DNA of 17,885 nt from JBNJEA01 sp051745395 (GCA_051745395.1 JBNJEA010000058.1:1-17885); one strand, 5' to 3'. Positions 1 through 5,936 are shown, counted from the first letter of the stretch. Notes: generated by a model not told the origin, from the letters alone. Numbers and translations: made by a program.

Positions 1-39
1 TATACTATTTAATTTCTATGCTTTCTTTTTTGGTGAAGC

Positions 40-123
40 ATGAAACTTCAAAACACAGATAATATAGAAACCATTTTACGAAAGCACCGGCACGAGCTTT
101 TAAAAGAGGTAGAAACGATATGA
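40..123 (+). pseudogene. MNT-type nucleotidyltransferase antitoxin remnant
   Basis: A 27-codon reading frame starts at an ATG preceded by GGTGAAGC, a fair ribosome binding site. Its N-terminal part (ILRKHRHELLKE) resembles the first helix of MNT-domain nucleotidyltransferases, the antitoxin half of MNT/HepT pairs, which are normally about 100 residues. The catalytic GSxxxG and DxD part is missing: the frame jumps to a short tail (VETI) and stops in an ATGA overlap with the HepT-like remnant that follows. This looks like an internal, in-frame deletion that kept both ends. Family assignment comes from recall of the conserved N-terminus and is tentative because so little is left. The sequence is more AT-rich than the flanking genes, consistent with an acquired cassette. 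Confidence 0.5.
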
Positions 124-164
124 AGCGCGACTATCGAGACTACCTCGAAGACATACTGAATTGA
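120..164 (+). pseudogene. HepT-like toxin N-terminal remnant
   Basis: Fourteen codons, MKRDYRDYLEDILN, then TGA. This is the typical opening of HepT (DUF86) HEPN-domain toxins, which usually start MKRD-x-x-x-YLxDI-x-x-AI and run to about 110-140 residues with an RxxxxH RNase motif. Everything after the first helix is gone. The ATG overlaps the TGA of the preceding MNT-like remnant (ATGA), as in intact pairs where the two genes are translationally coupled. The overlap and gene order together make the reading as a decayed MNT/HepT locus stronger than either fragment alone. The stop is directly followed by the ribosome binding site of the next gene, so the deletion may have joined that gene to the old cassette promoter. 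Confidence 0.5.
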
Positions 165-176
165 AAGAGGCCCCCG

Positions 177-1481
177 ATGGACAGCCGGCTTTGTGCAGTG
201 GGACCGCGGCAGCGAAACGGACAGGCATACGGGATTTATTCCATCTGCTCCTCTCATCCGACTGTGCTGGAAACGGCCATGGACCAGGCCGCAGCCGACG
301 GCAGCGATCTGCTCATTGAAGCCACCTGCAACCAGGCCAACCAGTTCGGCGGCTATTCGGGCAGAACACCGGCGGACTTTGTCCATTATATCCATGAACT
401 GGCAAAAAGCCGGGGATTGCCATTAAACCAACTCGTTATCGGCGGCGATCACCTCGGCCCCTATGTGTGGCGCAATGAAGCCGCGGATTCGGCCATGGCA
501 AAAGCCCGGCAACTGGTTGCCGACTGCGTGGCCGCCGGCTATACCAAGATCCATTTGGATGCCGGCATGCCCCTGGGCGATGACCCCGGCGATCACCTGC
601 CCATGGACATATCGGCCCAACGCACCGCGGATCTTTGCCGAGTGGCCGAAGCCGCCCGGTCGGATGCCGGCAAGGCCGGGGGCGAGCCCGTCTACGTGGT
701 CGGCGCCGAGGCCCCCACACCCGGCGGATCCCTGGAATCGGCCGATCATGTGCCGGTGACCTCACCGGAAGAAGTGGCCGACTTTTTAGACATCTGCCGG
801 CGGCAATTCTTACAAGCCGGATTAGACGACGCCTGGCAGCGGGTGGCCGCCGTGGTCGTCCAGCCCGGCGTCGATTTCGGCGACACCACCTTCGCCCCCT
901 ATGATGCAGACCGGGCCGCCGCACTTTCCCGGTATCACGGGCGGCTGCCCCACATGATGACCTATGAAATCCACGGCACGGACTACCAAACCCCGTCGGG
1001 GCTCTCCCGAATGGTCAACGACCACTTCCCCCTGCTGAAAACGGGGCCCGTGCTGACCTTTGCCTTCCGCGAAGCCGTCTTTGGACTGGCCCACATTGAA
1101 TCGCAATGGCTGGGTGCGGCAAAGGGGGTGGTGTTGTCCGATATCTGCCGGATCATCGATGAACAGATGCAGGCCGCCCCGGAATTCTGGCAGTCGCACT
1201 ATACCGGCGAAGAAGCCGAAATCCGGTGGCGCCGGGCATACGGCTTTCTCGACCGGATCCGGTACTACTGGGCGAAACCGGCCATAGCGGCCGCCCTTTC
1301 GCGGCTGCTGGAAAATGTAAACCGCCCCATCCCCCTGCCGCTGATCAGCCAGTACCTTCCCCGGGCTTACCCGGCCGTTGTGGAAAAGCAGATCCCGCCC
1401 TATCCCGAGGCCCTGATCCGGCATTGCGTCCGGTTATCGCTTCTGCCCTATGCCCGGGCCTGCCGCATGACCGATGATTGA
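177..1481 (+). CDS. gatZ: Tagatose-bisphosphate aldolase non-catalytic subunit (GatZ/KbaZ family)
   Basis: A 434-residue protein of the GatZ/KbaZ family (Pfam Tagatose_6_P_K); E. coli GatZ and KbaZ are about 420-426 residues, so it is full length. Family blocks in order: IEATCNQANQFGGYSG (47-62), GGDHLGPY (89-96), KIHLDAGMPLGDD (about 125-137), GAEAPTPGG (about 176-184), QPGVDFGD (about 228-235), HGTDYQTP (about 266-273) and LTFAFREAVFGL (about 293-304). In enterobacteria this subunit stabilises the class II aldolase GatY/KbaY, which cleaves tagatose-1,6-bisphosphate to glyceraldehyde-3-phosphate and dihydroxyacetone phosphate in galactitol or N-acetylgalactosamine breakdown. No aldolase, kinase or sugar transporter gene is nearby, so its partner is elsewhere or it has another role. 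The ATG at 177 has GAAAGAGG upstream. Older names call members of this family putative tagatose-6-phosphate kinases. Confidence 0.9.
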   Translation: MDSRLCAVGPRQRNGQAYGIYSICSSHPTVLETAMDQAAADGSDLLIEATCNQANQFGGYSGRTPADFVHYIHELAKSRGLPLNQLVIGGDHLGPYVWRNEAADSAMAKARQLVADCVAAGYTKIHLDAGMPLGDDPGDHLPMDISAQRTADLCRVAEAARSDAGKAGGEPVYVVGAEAPTPGGSLESADHVPVTSPEEVADFLDICRRQFLQAGLDDAWQRVAAVVVQPGVDFGDTTFAPYDADRAAALSRYHGRLPHMMTYEIHGTDYQTPSGLSRMVNDHFPLLKTGPVLTFAFREAVFGLAHIESQWLGAAKGVVLSDICRIIDEQMQAAPEFWQSHYTGEEAEIRWRRAYGFLDRIRYYWAKPAIAAALSRLLENVNRPIPLPLISQYLPRAYPAVVEKQIPPYPEALIRHCVRLSLLPYARACRMTDD

Positions 1482-1524
1482 AAAAAGATTGCAGGCCGCA
1501 GAATACCGTTGACAAAAAAAATAA

Positions 1525-1553
1525 TTTACTTAAACGTTAACTGGCGTTATAAA
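1525..1553 (+). promoter_or_regulatory. Candidate promoter of the por operon with operator in spacer
   Basis: TTTACT (1525-1530) and TATAAA (1548-1553) are separated by 17 bases, a sigma70-type arrangement with 4/6 and 5/6 matches. The sequence CTTAAACGTTAA (1529-1540) fills the upstream half of the spacer and overlaps the -35 by two bases. A near-identical palindrome lies in the XRE-cupin/LUD divergent region at 5925-5936, so this is a candidate repressor operator. A perfect TTGACA also occurs at 1509-1514 but has no good -10 at the right distance. Transcription from this site would give a leader of about 158 bases. Confidence 0.5.
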
Positions 1554-1620
1554 TAGTGGTTCATTTTCAGTCATTGACCGATTGAAATTTTACCAATCGT
1601 TACTACTTTGTGGCAGAAAT

Positions 1621-1665
1621 GCGGGCGTACCGAAAAACGGATATCTTCCAAACGGTCATGCCCGC
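1621..1665 (+). promoter_or_regulatory. Stem-loop in the por operon leader
   Basis: GCGGGCGT (1621-1628) can pair with ATGCCCGC (1658-1665) with one G-U pair, and CCG (1630-1632) with CGG (1653-1655), giving a broken stem around a 20-base loop. It lies between the candidate promoter and the first gene. No T-run follows, so it is not a standard terminator. Another short inverted repeat, CGATTG (1579-1584) with CAATCG (1594-1599), lies upstream in the same leader. No known riboswitch class was recognised. Confidence 0.35.
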
Positions 1666-1717
1666 CTGAAACTGTTTACCCCTACAATAGACCAGTGTTT
1701 ACATGATGCGAGATGAC

Positions 1718-2269
1718 ATGATTGAAATCAGGTGGCACGGCCGCGGCGGTCAGGGGGCGATTACAGCCGCCAAAATTGTCGCCAACGCGGCGTTTCGTTC
1801 CGGCTACAGCGGCGTGGTCATGGCCCCGACCTTCGGTACCGAACGCCGGGGGGCGCCCGTTTTGACATCCCTGAAGTTCGCCAGAGACAAAATCTATGAC
1901 CTTTCCCCCATCACCGAGCCCGACATCGTCATTGTGCTCGACCACCTCCTCGTTCAGGAAGTCGACGTAGCGGCCGGTTTAAAGCCCGGCGGGCTCGTGA
2001 TTATCAACTCCCCCCGCCCGCCGGAAACCTTTGACTTTCCCGGCATGCGGGTGGCCACCGCCGATGTCACCTCCATCGCCCGGCAGGCCGGGCTGCCCTA
2101 CGGCATTGTCAACACCGCCATCATCGGCGCGTTCGGCAAAGCCGCCGGGCTTATCGGCATCGATACCCTGGCCGAGGCCATCGAAACCGAATTCGCCGGA
2201 AAACACCCGGAAAAAAATGCCGGGGCCGCCAAAGCCACCTATGAAAATACCCTTGTTGGAGGCCTGTAA
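1718..2269 (+). CDS. porC: 2-oxoacid:ferredoxin oxidoreductase, gamma subunit
   Basis: A 183-residue gamma subunit of the pyruvate/2-oxoacid:ferredoxin oxidoreductase family (POR catalytic gamma domain). It opens with MIEIRWHGRGGQGA (GRGGQG at 9-13, the hallmark of the family) followed by APTFGTERRGAPV (36-48). With the delta, alpha and beta subunits encoded downstream it would oxidatively decarboxylate a 2-oxoacid with CoA and pass electrons to ferredoxin in the cytoplasm. An in-frame ATG at 1703 would add five residues (MMRDD), but family members normally begin at MIEIRW, so 1718 is preferred; neither start has a strong ribosome binding site (GCGAGA is the best, before 1718). First gene of a tight four-gene operon: one base separates its stop from the delta ATG. 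Substrate is not decided by the sequence; pyruvate is the default, branched-chain or aromatic 2-oxoacids are possible. Confidence 0.93.
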   Translation: MIEIRWHGRGGQGAITAAKIVANAAFRSGYSGVVMAPTFGTERRGAPVLTSLKFARDKIYDLSPITEPDIVIVLDHLLVQEVDVAAGLKPGGLVIINSPRPPETFDFPGMRVATADVTSIARQAGLPYGIVNTAIIGAFGKAAGLIGIDTLAEAIETEFAGKHPEKNAGAAKATYENTLVGGL

Positions 2270-2270
2270 T

Positions 2271-2579
2271 ATGGATAAGGACAAGTACGCCTGCAAAAAA
2301 TCCCACAGCGATCCCGGGCCCGGAGATGCGGGCCGAACCGGGTCCTGGCGGGTGCGGCGACCGGTCATTGACCTGAAAAAATGCATCCCCGCCAAAAAAA
2401 ACAAGCCGGCCTGTTTCAGTTGCTGGCTGTATTGCCCGGACGGGGTGATTACCAAGACCGTGCCGCCGACCATCGACTATGAATACTGCAAGGGCTGTGA
2501 AATCTGCGCGCAGGAATGCCCGGTCGGGGCGATTACCATGATCGAGGAAACATCGTTAATCATGGAGGAGGAAGACTAA
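2271..2579 (+). CDS. porD: 2-oxoacid:ferredoxin oxidoreductase, delta (ferredoxin) subunit
   Basis: A 102-residue ferredoxin-like delta subunit with two [4Fe-4S] cluster motifs. The second, at C73, C76, C79 and C83 followed by Pro, is standard CxxCxxCxxxCP. The first, at C38, C48, C51 and C55 followed by Pro, has nine residues between the first two cysteines instead of two (CIPAKKNKPAC), which places a basic loop in the cluster motif. The ACFSCWLYCPDG part is otherwise typical of PorD. The subunit relays electrons from the TPP/cluster-bearing beta subunit to external ferredoxin. The start at 2271 was chosen because it directly follows the gamma stop; the open frame reaches far upstream but overlaps gamma. 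An extra Cys (C8) and a Gly/Pro-rich stretch (15-25) precede the conserved region. Confidence 0.93.
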   Translation: MDKDKYACKKSHSDPGPGDAGRTGSWRVRRPVIDLKKCIPAKKNKPACFSCWLYCPDGVITKTVPPTIDYEYCKGCEICAQECPVGAITMIEETSLIMEEED

Positions 2580-2583
2580 TCCC

Positions 2584-3777
2584 ATGCATATCATCGAATC
2601 CGGCAACGTGGCCGCCGCCAACGGGGTCAAACTGGCGGGCGTCGAGGTCGTGGCCGCCTATCCCATCACCCCGCAGACCCCGCTGACGGAAAAATTATCC
2701 GAATTCGTGGATGCCGGTGAAATGGAGGCCGAATACATTCCAGTGGAAAGCGAGCACAGCGCCCTGTCCGTATGCATTGCGGCTTCGAGCGCCGGCTCCC
2801 GGGCATTTACCGCCACCAGCGCCAACGGTCTTTTGTACATGAACGAACAGCTCCACTGGGCGGCCGGCGCCCGGCTGCCGATCGTCATGTGCGTGGTCAA
2901 CCGGGGCATCGGCGCGCCCTGGACGGTGTGGAACGACCACCAGGACGCCATTTCCCAGCGCGACAGCGGGTGGATCCAGCTCTATGCCTGTGATCACCAA
3001 CAGATCATCGATACGGTCCTAAAGGCCTTTGCCCTGGCCGAGCGGGTCAGCACGCCGGTAATGGTTTGCTACGACGGCTATATCCTGTCGCATACCTACA
3101 TGCCGTTCGAACTGCCGGACCAACAGGCGGTGGCAAAATTTCTGCCGCCGTTTCAACCCGAATACAAGCTCGACCCGAAACACCCGGCCAACTTGAATAC
3201 CGTGACCCTGCCGGATGTGCGTGCAAACGTGCGCGGCGAAATGGCACCGGGCTACATGGAAATCCGCCACAACCTGCACACCGACATGCGCCGGTCCATC
3301 GATGAAATCGCTGATATCGAAACCCGGTTTTTTGAAACTTTCGACCGCGGCGGCACGCCCTTTATCGAGCCCTACCGGTGCAGTGATGCCGATTTCGTGG
3401 CCGTCTGCATGGGCTCGCTGTCCTATCAATTCAGAGACGTGGTCGACGCGCTCCGCGCGGAAGGCTTCGCCGTCGGTTCGGCCGGCCTGCGGCTGTATCG
3501 CCCCTTTCCGGATGATGCCATCGTGGAGGCGTTTTCCCACAAAAAGGGCTTGATCGTTTTTGAAAAAGCCGTGAGCTACGGCTATCAGGGCCCGCTGTTT
3601 GCCGATATCAAATCGGCGCTTTATACAGCCGAGGACCGGCCGTTTGTCCACAACTACATCCTGGGCCTGGGCGGACGCGAAATCAAAACCGGCGATCTGG
3701 CCGAGGCTTTGCGCCGCTCCTGTTCGGCCTCGTCGGAAACGGCAGCGGCGCCGGAATGGATCGGCCTTAAACTATAA
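2584..3777 (+). CDS. porA: 2-oxoacid:ferredoxin oxidoreductase, alpha subunit
   Basis: A 397-residue alpha subunit, the usual size for PorA in four-subunit enzymes. It carries the pyrimidine-binding TPP domain: YPITPQTPLTEKL (26-38), PVESEHSAL (53-61, the Glu that activates TPP is expected here), FTATSANGLLYMNE (75-88) and WNDHQDAISQRDSGW (116-130), which is the PorA-type version of this block. The C-terminal part (from about 255) matches the transketolase C-terminal-like domain, with YRCSDADFVAVCMGS and the YGYQGPLF region. It pairs with beta to form the active site. A strong GGAGGAGG lies just before the ATG, four bases after the delta stop, so translation is probably coupled. The WNDHxD block and gene order gamma-delta-alpha-beta favour a pyruvate or related short 2-oxoacid enzyme over a 2-oxoglutarate one, without proving it. 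Confidence 0.93.
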   Translation: MHIIESGNVAAANGVKLAGVEVVAAYPITPQTPLTEKLSEFVDAGEMEAEYIPVESEHSALSVCIAASSAGSRAFTATSANGLLYMNEQLHWAAGARLPIVMCVVNRGIGAPWTVWNDHQDAISQRDSGWIQLYACDHQQIIDTVLKAFALAERVSTPVMVCYDGYILSHTYMPFELPDQQAVAKFLPPFQPEYKLDPKHPANLNTVTLPDVRANVRGEMAPGYMEIRHNLHTDMRRSIDEIADIETRFFETFDRGGTPFIEPYRCSDADFVAVCMGSLSYQFRDVVDALRAEGFAVGSAGLRLYRPFPDDAIVEAFSHKKGLIVFEKAVSYGYQGPLFADIKSALYTAEDRPFVHNYILGLGGREIKTGDLAEALRRSCSASSETAAAPEWIGLKL

Positions 3778-3804
3778 AAATGATTTCATTATCAGGTATG
3801 GATT

Positions 3805-4719
3805 ATGACTGACAAAGCCACCATATTGAATTTACCCGAAGAAGAACTCGTGCATCCGGGCAACCGGGCGTGCGCCGGCTGCGGCCTGAGCCTGATCTAC
3901 CGCATCGGTTTAAAGGCCCTGGGCCGCGACACCATCCTGGTGGTGCCGCCGAGCTGCCTGACCGTTTTGCAGGGGCTTTACCCCATCGCCGCCACCCAGT
4001 TGCCGTGCCTAAACGTCACCTTTGCCTCCACGGCAGCCGCCGCAACCGGTGTCCTCGGCGCCCTGCGGGCCCAGAAGCGGCAAAACACGACGGTCGCGGC
4101 CTGGGCCGGTGACGGCGGCACCAGCGACATCGGCATCCAGGCATTGTCCGGCGCCTGCGAGCGGGGCGAGGATTTCATTTTTCTCTGCTACGACAACGAG
4201 GCCTACATGAACACCGGGGTGCAGCGTTCGGGCACGACCCCGCAGCACGTGCTGACCACGACAACACCCATTTCCGGAAAGCACCAGAAGAAAAAGGACA
4301 TGCCGGCGATTATGGCCGCCCACGGGATCGGTTACGTGGCCACCGCATCGGCGGCCTACCCGCTGGACCTTTATGACAAGATCTGCAAAGCCAAAACCAT
4401 GTCCGGCCCCCGCTACATTCATATCCACACCCCGTGTCCGGCCGGCTGGGGATTTTCCGCCCGCCACACCATCGAAATCGGCCGCATGGCCGTGGAAACC
4501 GGGCTGATGGATCTCTATGAAATTGAAAACGGACACTTCCGGCTTACCGGTCAATCCCGTAAAATGCTGGGCAAAACCCGCAAACCGGTGATGGAGTACT
4601 TTACCACGCAGACCCGGTTCAAGGGCTTAAACGAGGAAAAAGTGGCCGAAATCGAAGCGGAAGTCGATGCCAAATGGGCGGATTATGAAAAAATGGCAGA
4701 GAAGGCGGCGGTGTGTTGA
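3805..4719 (+). CDS. porB: 2-oxoacid:ferredoxin oxidoreductase, beta subunit
   Basis: A 304-residue beta subunit binding TPP diphosphate and the proximal [4Fe-4S] cluster. Cluster cysteines fit C23 and C26 (CAGCG), C51 (PPSC) and C211 (HTPCPAGW), the PorB pattern. The TPP/Mg motif runs from GDGGTSDIG (102-110) to DNEAYMNTG (130-138). It ends with a charged helical tail. The ATG has CAGGT seven bases upstream; 27 bases separate it from the alpha stop. Last gene of the operon: no clear terminator follows, and the next 450 bases contain only repeats. Together with the three genes before it, it gives a complete por/vor-type enzyme whose expected reaction is 2-oxoacid + CoA + oxidised ferredoxin to acyl-CoA + CO2 + reduced ferredoxin, reversible in many anaerobes. 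Confidence 0.94.
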   Translation: MTDKATILNLPEEELVHPGNRACAGCGLSLIYRIGLKALGRDTILVVPPSCLTVLQGLYPIAATQLPCLNVTFASTAAAATGVLGALRAQKRQNTTVAAWAGDGGTSDIGIQALSGACERGEDFIFLCYDNEAYMNTGVQRSGTTPQHVLTTTTPISGKHQKKKDMPAIMAAHGIGYVATASAAYPLDLYDKICKAKTMSGPRYIHIHTPCPAGWGFSARHTIEIGRMAVETGLMDLYEIENGHFRLTGQSRKMLGKTRKPVMEYFTTQTRFKGLNEEKVAEIEAEVDAKWADYEKMAEKAAVC

Positions 4720-4813
4720 TTTTTTGATTTGCGTTTCACAGATCGGCATTTTTGCAGAAAGTAAATCCTGTGGCGCCTTGGCTGACTGGCGGCGCGAAAA
4801 AGGGGCTTCCTTG

Positions 4814-4864
4814 GAAGTAATCCTCTCCCGGGTCTCACCCGGGAGACCGAACCTATAAATAACT
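4814..4864 (+). repeat. 51-bp hairpin repeat, copy 1
   Basis: First of two nearly identical 51-base units (the second is at 4952-5002; they differ at two internal positions). Core is a perfect 10-bp hairpin: TCTCCCGGGT (4824-4833), loop CTC, ACCCGGGAGA (4837-4846), then CCGAACCTATAAATAACT. No T-run follows, so it is a REP-like structured repeat more than a terminator, although it could still slow or stop transcription after porB. Confidence 0.85.
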
Positions 4865-4875
4865 CTGGAAGAGCA

Positions 4876-4900
4876 GGCACTGAGGCACTAAGACACTGAG
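4876..4900 (+). repeat. Octamer tandem repeat (GRCACTRA)3
   Basis: Three consecutive 8-base units, GGCACTGA, GGCACTAA and GACACTGA, between hairpin repeat copy 1 and the first heptamer array. No gene overlaps it. Confidence 0.6.
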
Positions 4901-4908
4901 TTTTTTAA

Positions 4909-4952
4909 ACCTTATACCTTAAACCATAGACCTTGAACCTCGAGTTACTTAG
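4909..4952 (+). repeat. Degenerate ACCTTAN heptamer array 1 and GTTACTTAG
   Basis: Units of exactly seven bases: ACCTTAT, ACCTTAA, ACCATAG, ACCTTGA, ACCTCGA, followed by GTTACTTAG (4944-4952, overlapping the array by little or nothing). The next hairpin repeat begins immediately. Same order as array 2. Confidence 0.7.
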
Positions 4953-5002
4953 AAGTAATCCCCTCCCGGGTCTCACCCGGGAGACCGAACCTATAAGTAA
5001 CT
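4952..5002 (+). repeat. 51-bp hairpin repeat, copy 2
   Basis: Second copy of the hairpin unit, 138 bases after the first. The stem is CTCCCGGGT (4963-4971), loop CTC, ACCCGGGAG (4975-4983); one outer pair of copy 1 is lost by a T to C change. The tail reads CTATAAGTAACTTC, whose last 12 bases are nearly the reverse complement of GAAGTTACTTAG at 5083-5094. Confidence 0.85.
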
Positions 5003-5043
5003 TCTTCTGTCTGTATAGCGGGACGAATGCACTGGCGTTTTTT

Positions 5044-5094
5044 ACCTTACACCTTACACCTTACACCTCAGACCTTACACCTGAAGTTACTTAG
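5044..5094 (+). repeat. ACCTTAC heptamer array 2 and GTTACTTAG
   Basis: Six seven-base units in phase: ACCTTAC three times, ACCTCAG, ACCTTAC, ACCTGAA, followed by GTTACTTAG (5086-5094). It repeats the order seen at 4909-4952, so hairpin, spacer, heptamers and GTTACTTAG form a module present twice in tandem. Confidence 0.75.
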
Positions 5095-5104
5095 TCGCTC
5101 TTGG

Positions 5105-5174
5105 GACGACAAAGTAAAAAGTTCAAGATCCCGAGCATCGGGGACGCAGATATTGGGCTTTTTACGAAGCCGTC
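5105..5174 (-). repeat. 70-bp inverted-repeat element, short copy
   Basis: Left end (5105-5130) and right end (5149-5174) are 26-base inverted repeats matching at 19 of 26 positions; the 18-base middle holds a small CCCGA-GCA-TCGGG hairpin. The same ends and middle occur in the 212-bp copy at 15875-16086. Its right end supplies the GA of the XRE-cupin gene's TGA stop (5173-5175), so the element begins precisely at the end of that gene. On the minus strand the small hairpin followed by a T-rich stretch could act as a weak terminator. No transposase is encoded; it would be a MITE- or REP-type passenger. Confidence 0.7.
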
Positions 5175-5793
5175 ACCCTTCGTAGACAACAGCCAGGATG
5201 GTAGCTTTTTCCTTTTTCGCAGACAGCAGGTGGGGGGTGGTGGACAGGTAGTAAACACTGTCGCCGGGTTCGAGTTCAAACTCCTCCTGGTCAATTTGGA
5301 CGATCACCGGGTTTTCGAGCACAAAGATAAACTCCTCGCCTTCATGCACCGACATTTCCTGGTCCGGGTTTTCCTCCAGGTTTACAATCAGGGCTTCCAT
5401 GTGCCGGCCCTGGACCTCGGGGGCCAGACTCTGATAGGTATAAAGCCGCTGCCCCTGGCGGGAAGTGGAGCGGGACACGAGTTTGCGCTCATTTTTCCGG
5501 GTAATCGAATACAGGCGGTTGCCAACGCCGGAGACCAGACGGTAGAAGGCACTGTCGAGCGCTTTGGACAATTTCACCAGGGTCCCGAGCTGGGGCTGGA
5601 TTTCATTTTTTTCGATCCTGGTTAAAAAATCGACATCAAATCCCGTCATCTTGGCCATTTCATCAAAGGAAATCCCCTTTTCCTCCCGGATCGTCCGAAT
5701 CCGGTCGCCAATGGCGGCAATGCTGATTTCCTGATCGGAAGCCCCGGAAATGTCTCCGGTTAAAACCTCGTACCGGTCGCCCTCTGTGCTCAT
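5173..5793 (-). CDS. XRE-family transcriptional regulator with C-terminal cupin domain
   Basis: A 206-residue two-domain regulator. Residues 27-82 form an XRE-type helix-turn-helix (IGDRIRTIREEKGISFDEMA, then a recognition helix near FDVDFLTRIEKNEIQPQLGTL). Residues about 130-204 form a cupin_2 barrel with HEGEEFIFVLE (150-160) and LEPGDSVYYLSTTPH (174-188), expected to bind a small ligand or metal. The ATG at 5793 is preceded on its strand by GGAAGGAGAGG, a strong ribosome binding site. Family members usually control adjacent metabolic genes. It stands divergent from the LUD gene and tail-to-tail with the por operon, and shares a palindrome with the por promoter, so autoregulation and control of por are the best inference. 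The ligand is unknown; a 2-oxoacid or acyl-CoA intermediate would fit. Its stop codon overlaps the 70-bp repeat element. Confidence 0.9.
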   Translation of the reverse strand: MSTEGDRYEVLTGDISGASDQEISIAAIGDRIRTIREEKGISFDEMAKMTGFDVDFLTRIEKNEIQPQLGTLVKLSKALDSAFYRLVSGVGNRLYSITRKNERKLVSRSTSRQGQRLYTYQSLAPEVQGRHMEALIVNLEENPDQEMSVHEGEEFIFVLENPVIVQIDQEEFELEPGDSVYYLSTTPHLLSAKKEKATILAVVYEG

Positions 5794-5827
5794 GACCTCT
5801 CCTTCCTAACACTTGAAAATTTATAAT

Positions 5828-5856
5828 AGCCTACCAGATTGACCGCTTTCGGTCAA
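5828..5856 (-). promoter_or_regulatory. Candidate XRE-cupin promoter overlapping a palindrome
   Basis: On the minus strand TTGACC (5851-5856) and TAGGCT (5828-5833, preceded by TG as an extended -10) are 17 bases apart. The -35 is one arm of a perfect inverted repeat, TTGACCG (5839-5845), loop CTTT, CGGTCAA (5850-5856), which could be a self-repression site. TTGACCG also occurs in the por leader at 1574-1580. An alternative TATTAT -10 (5823-5828) lacks a fitting -35. Confidence 0.4.
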
Positions 5857-5924
5857 ACCCTCCCGCACTTGCCTTTTTTCCTCTGTTGTAATGGTCTTGC
5901 CCGATAACATCAAGAAAATTTCAC

Positions 5925-5936
5925 CTTAACGTTAAG
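5925..5936. promoter_or_regulatory. Palindromic candidate operator CTTAACGTTAAG
   Basis: Perfect 12-base palindrome in the divergent region between the XRE-cupin and LUD genes. It differs by a one-base insertion and its last base from CTTAAACGTTAA inside the por promoter (1529-1540). It lies about 45 bases upstream of the candidate LUD -35. Confidence 0.5.

Noticed and set aside
436..924. Several frames of 60-160 residues on both strands over gatZ, the por genes and the helicase
   Set aside because: Arg/Pro/Gly-rich shadow frames in GC-rich coding sequence; the true frames show clear family motifs.
1509..1514. TTGACA as the por -35
   Set aside because: No acceptable -10 at 15-19 bases; the TATAAA at 1548 is 33 bases away and pairs better with TTTACT at 1525.
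4814..5094. CRISPR array
   Set aside because: Only two long units with a hairpin, spacers of unequal nature, internal heptamer arrays and no cas genes.
5101..5625. 174-residue plus-strand frame over the XRE-cupin gene
   Set aside because: Antisense to a well-supported regulator, and its start lies in the repeat element; no family match or ribosome binding site.
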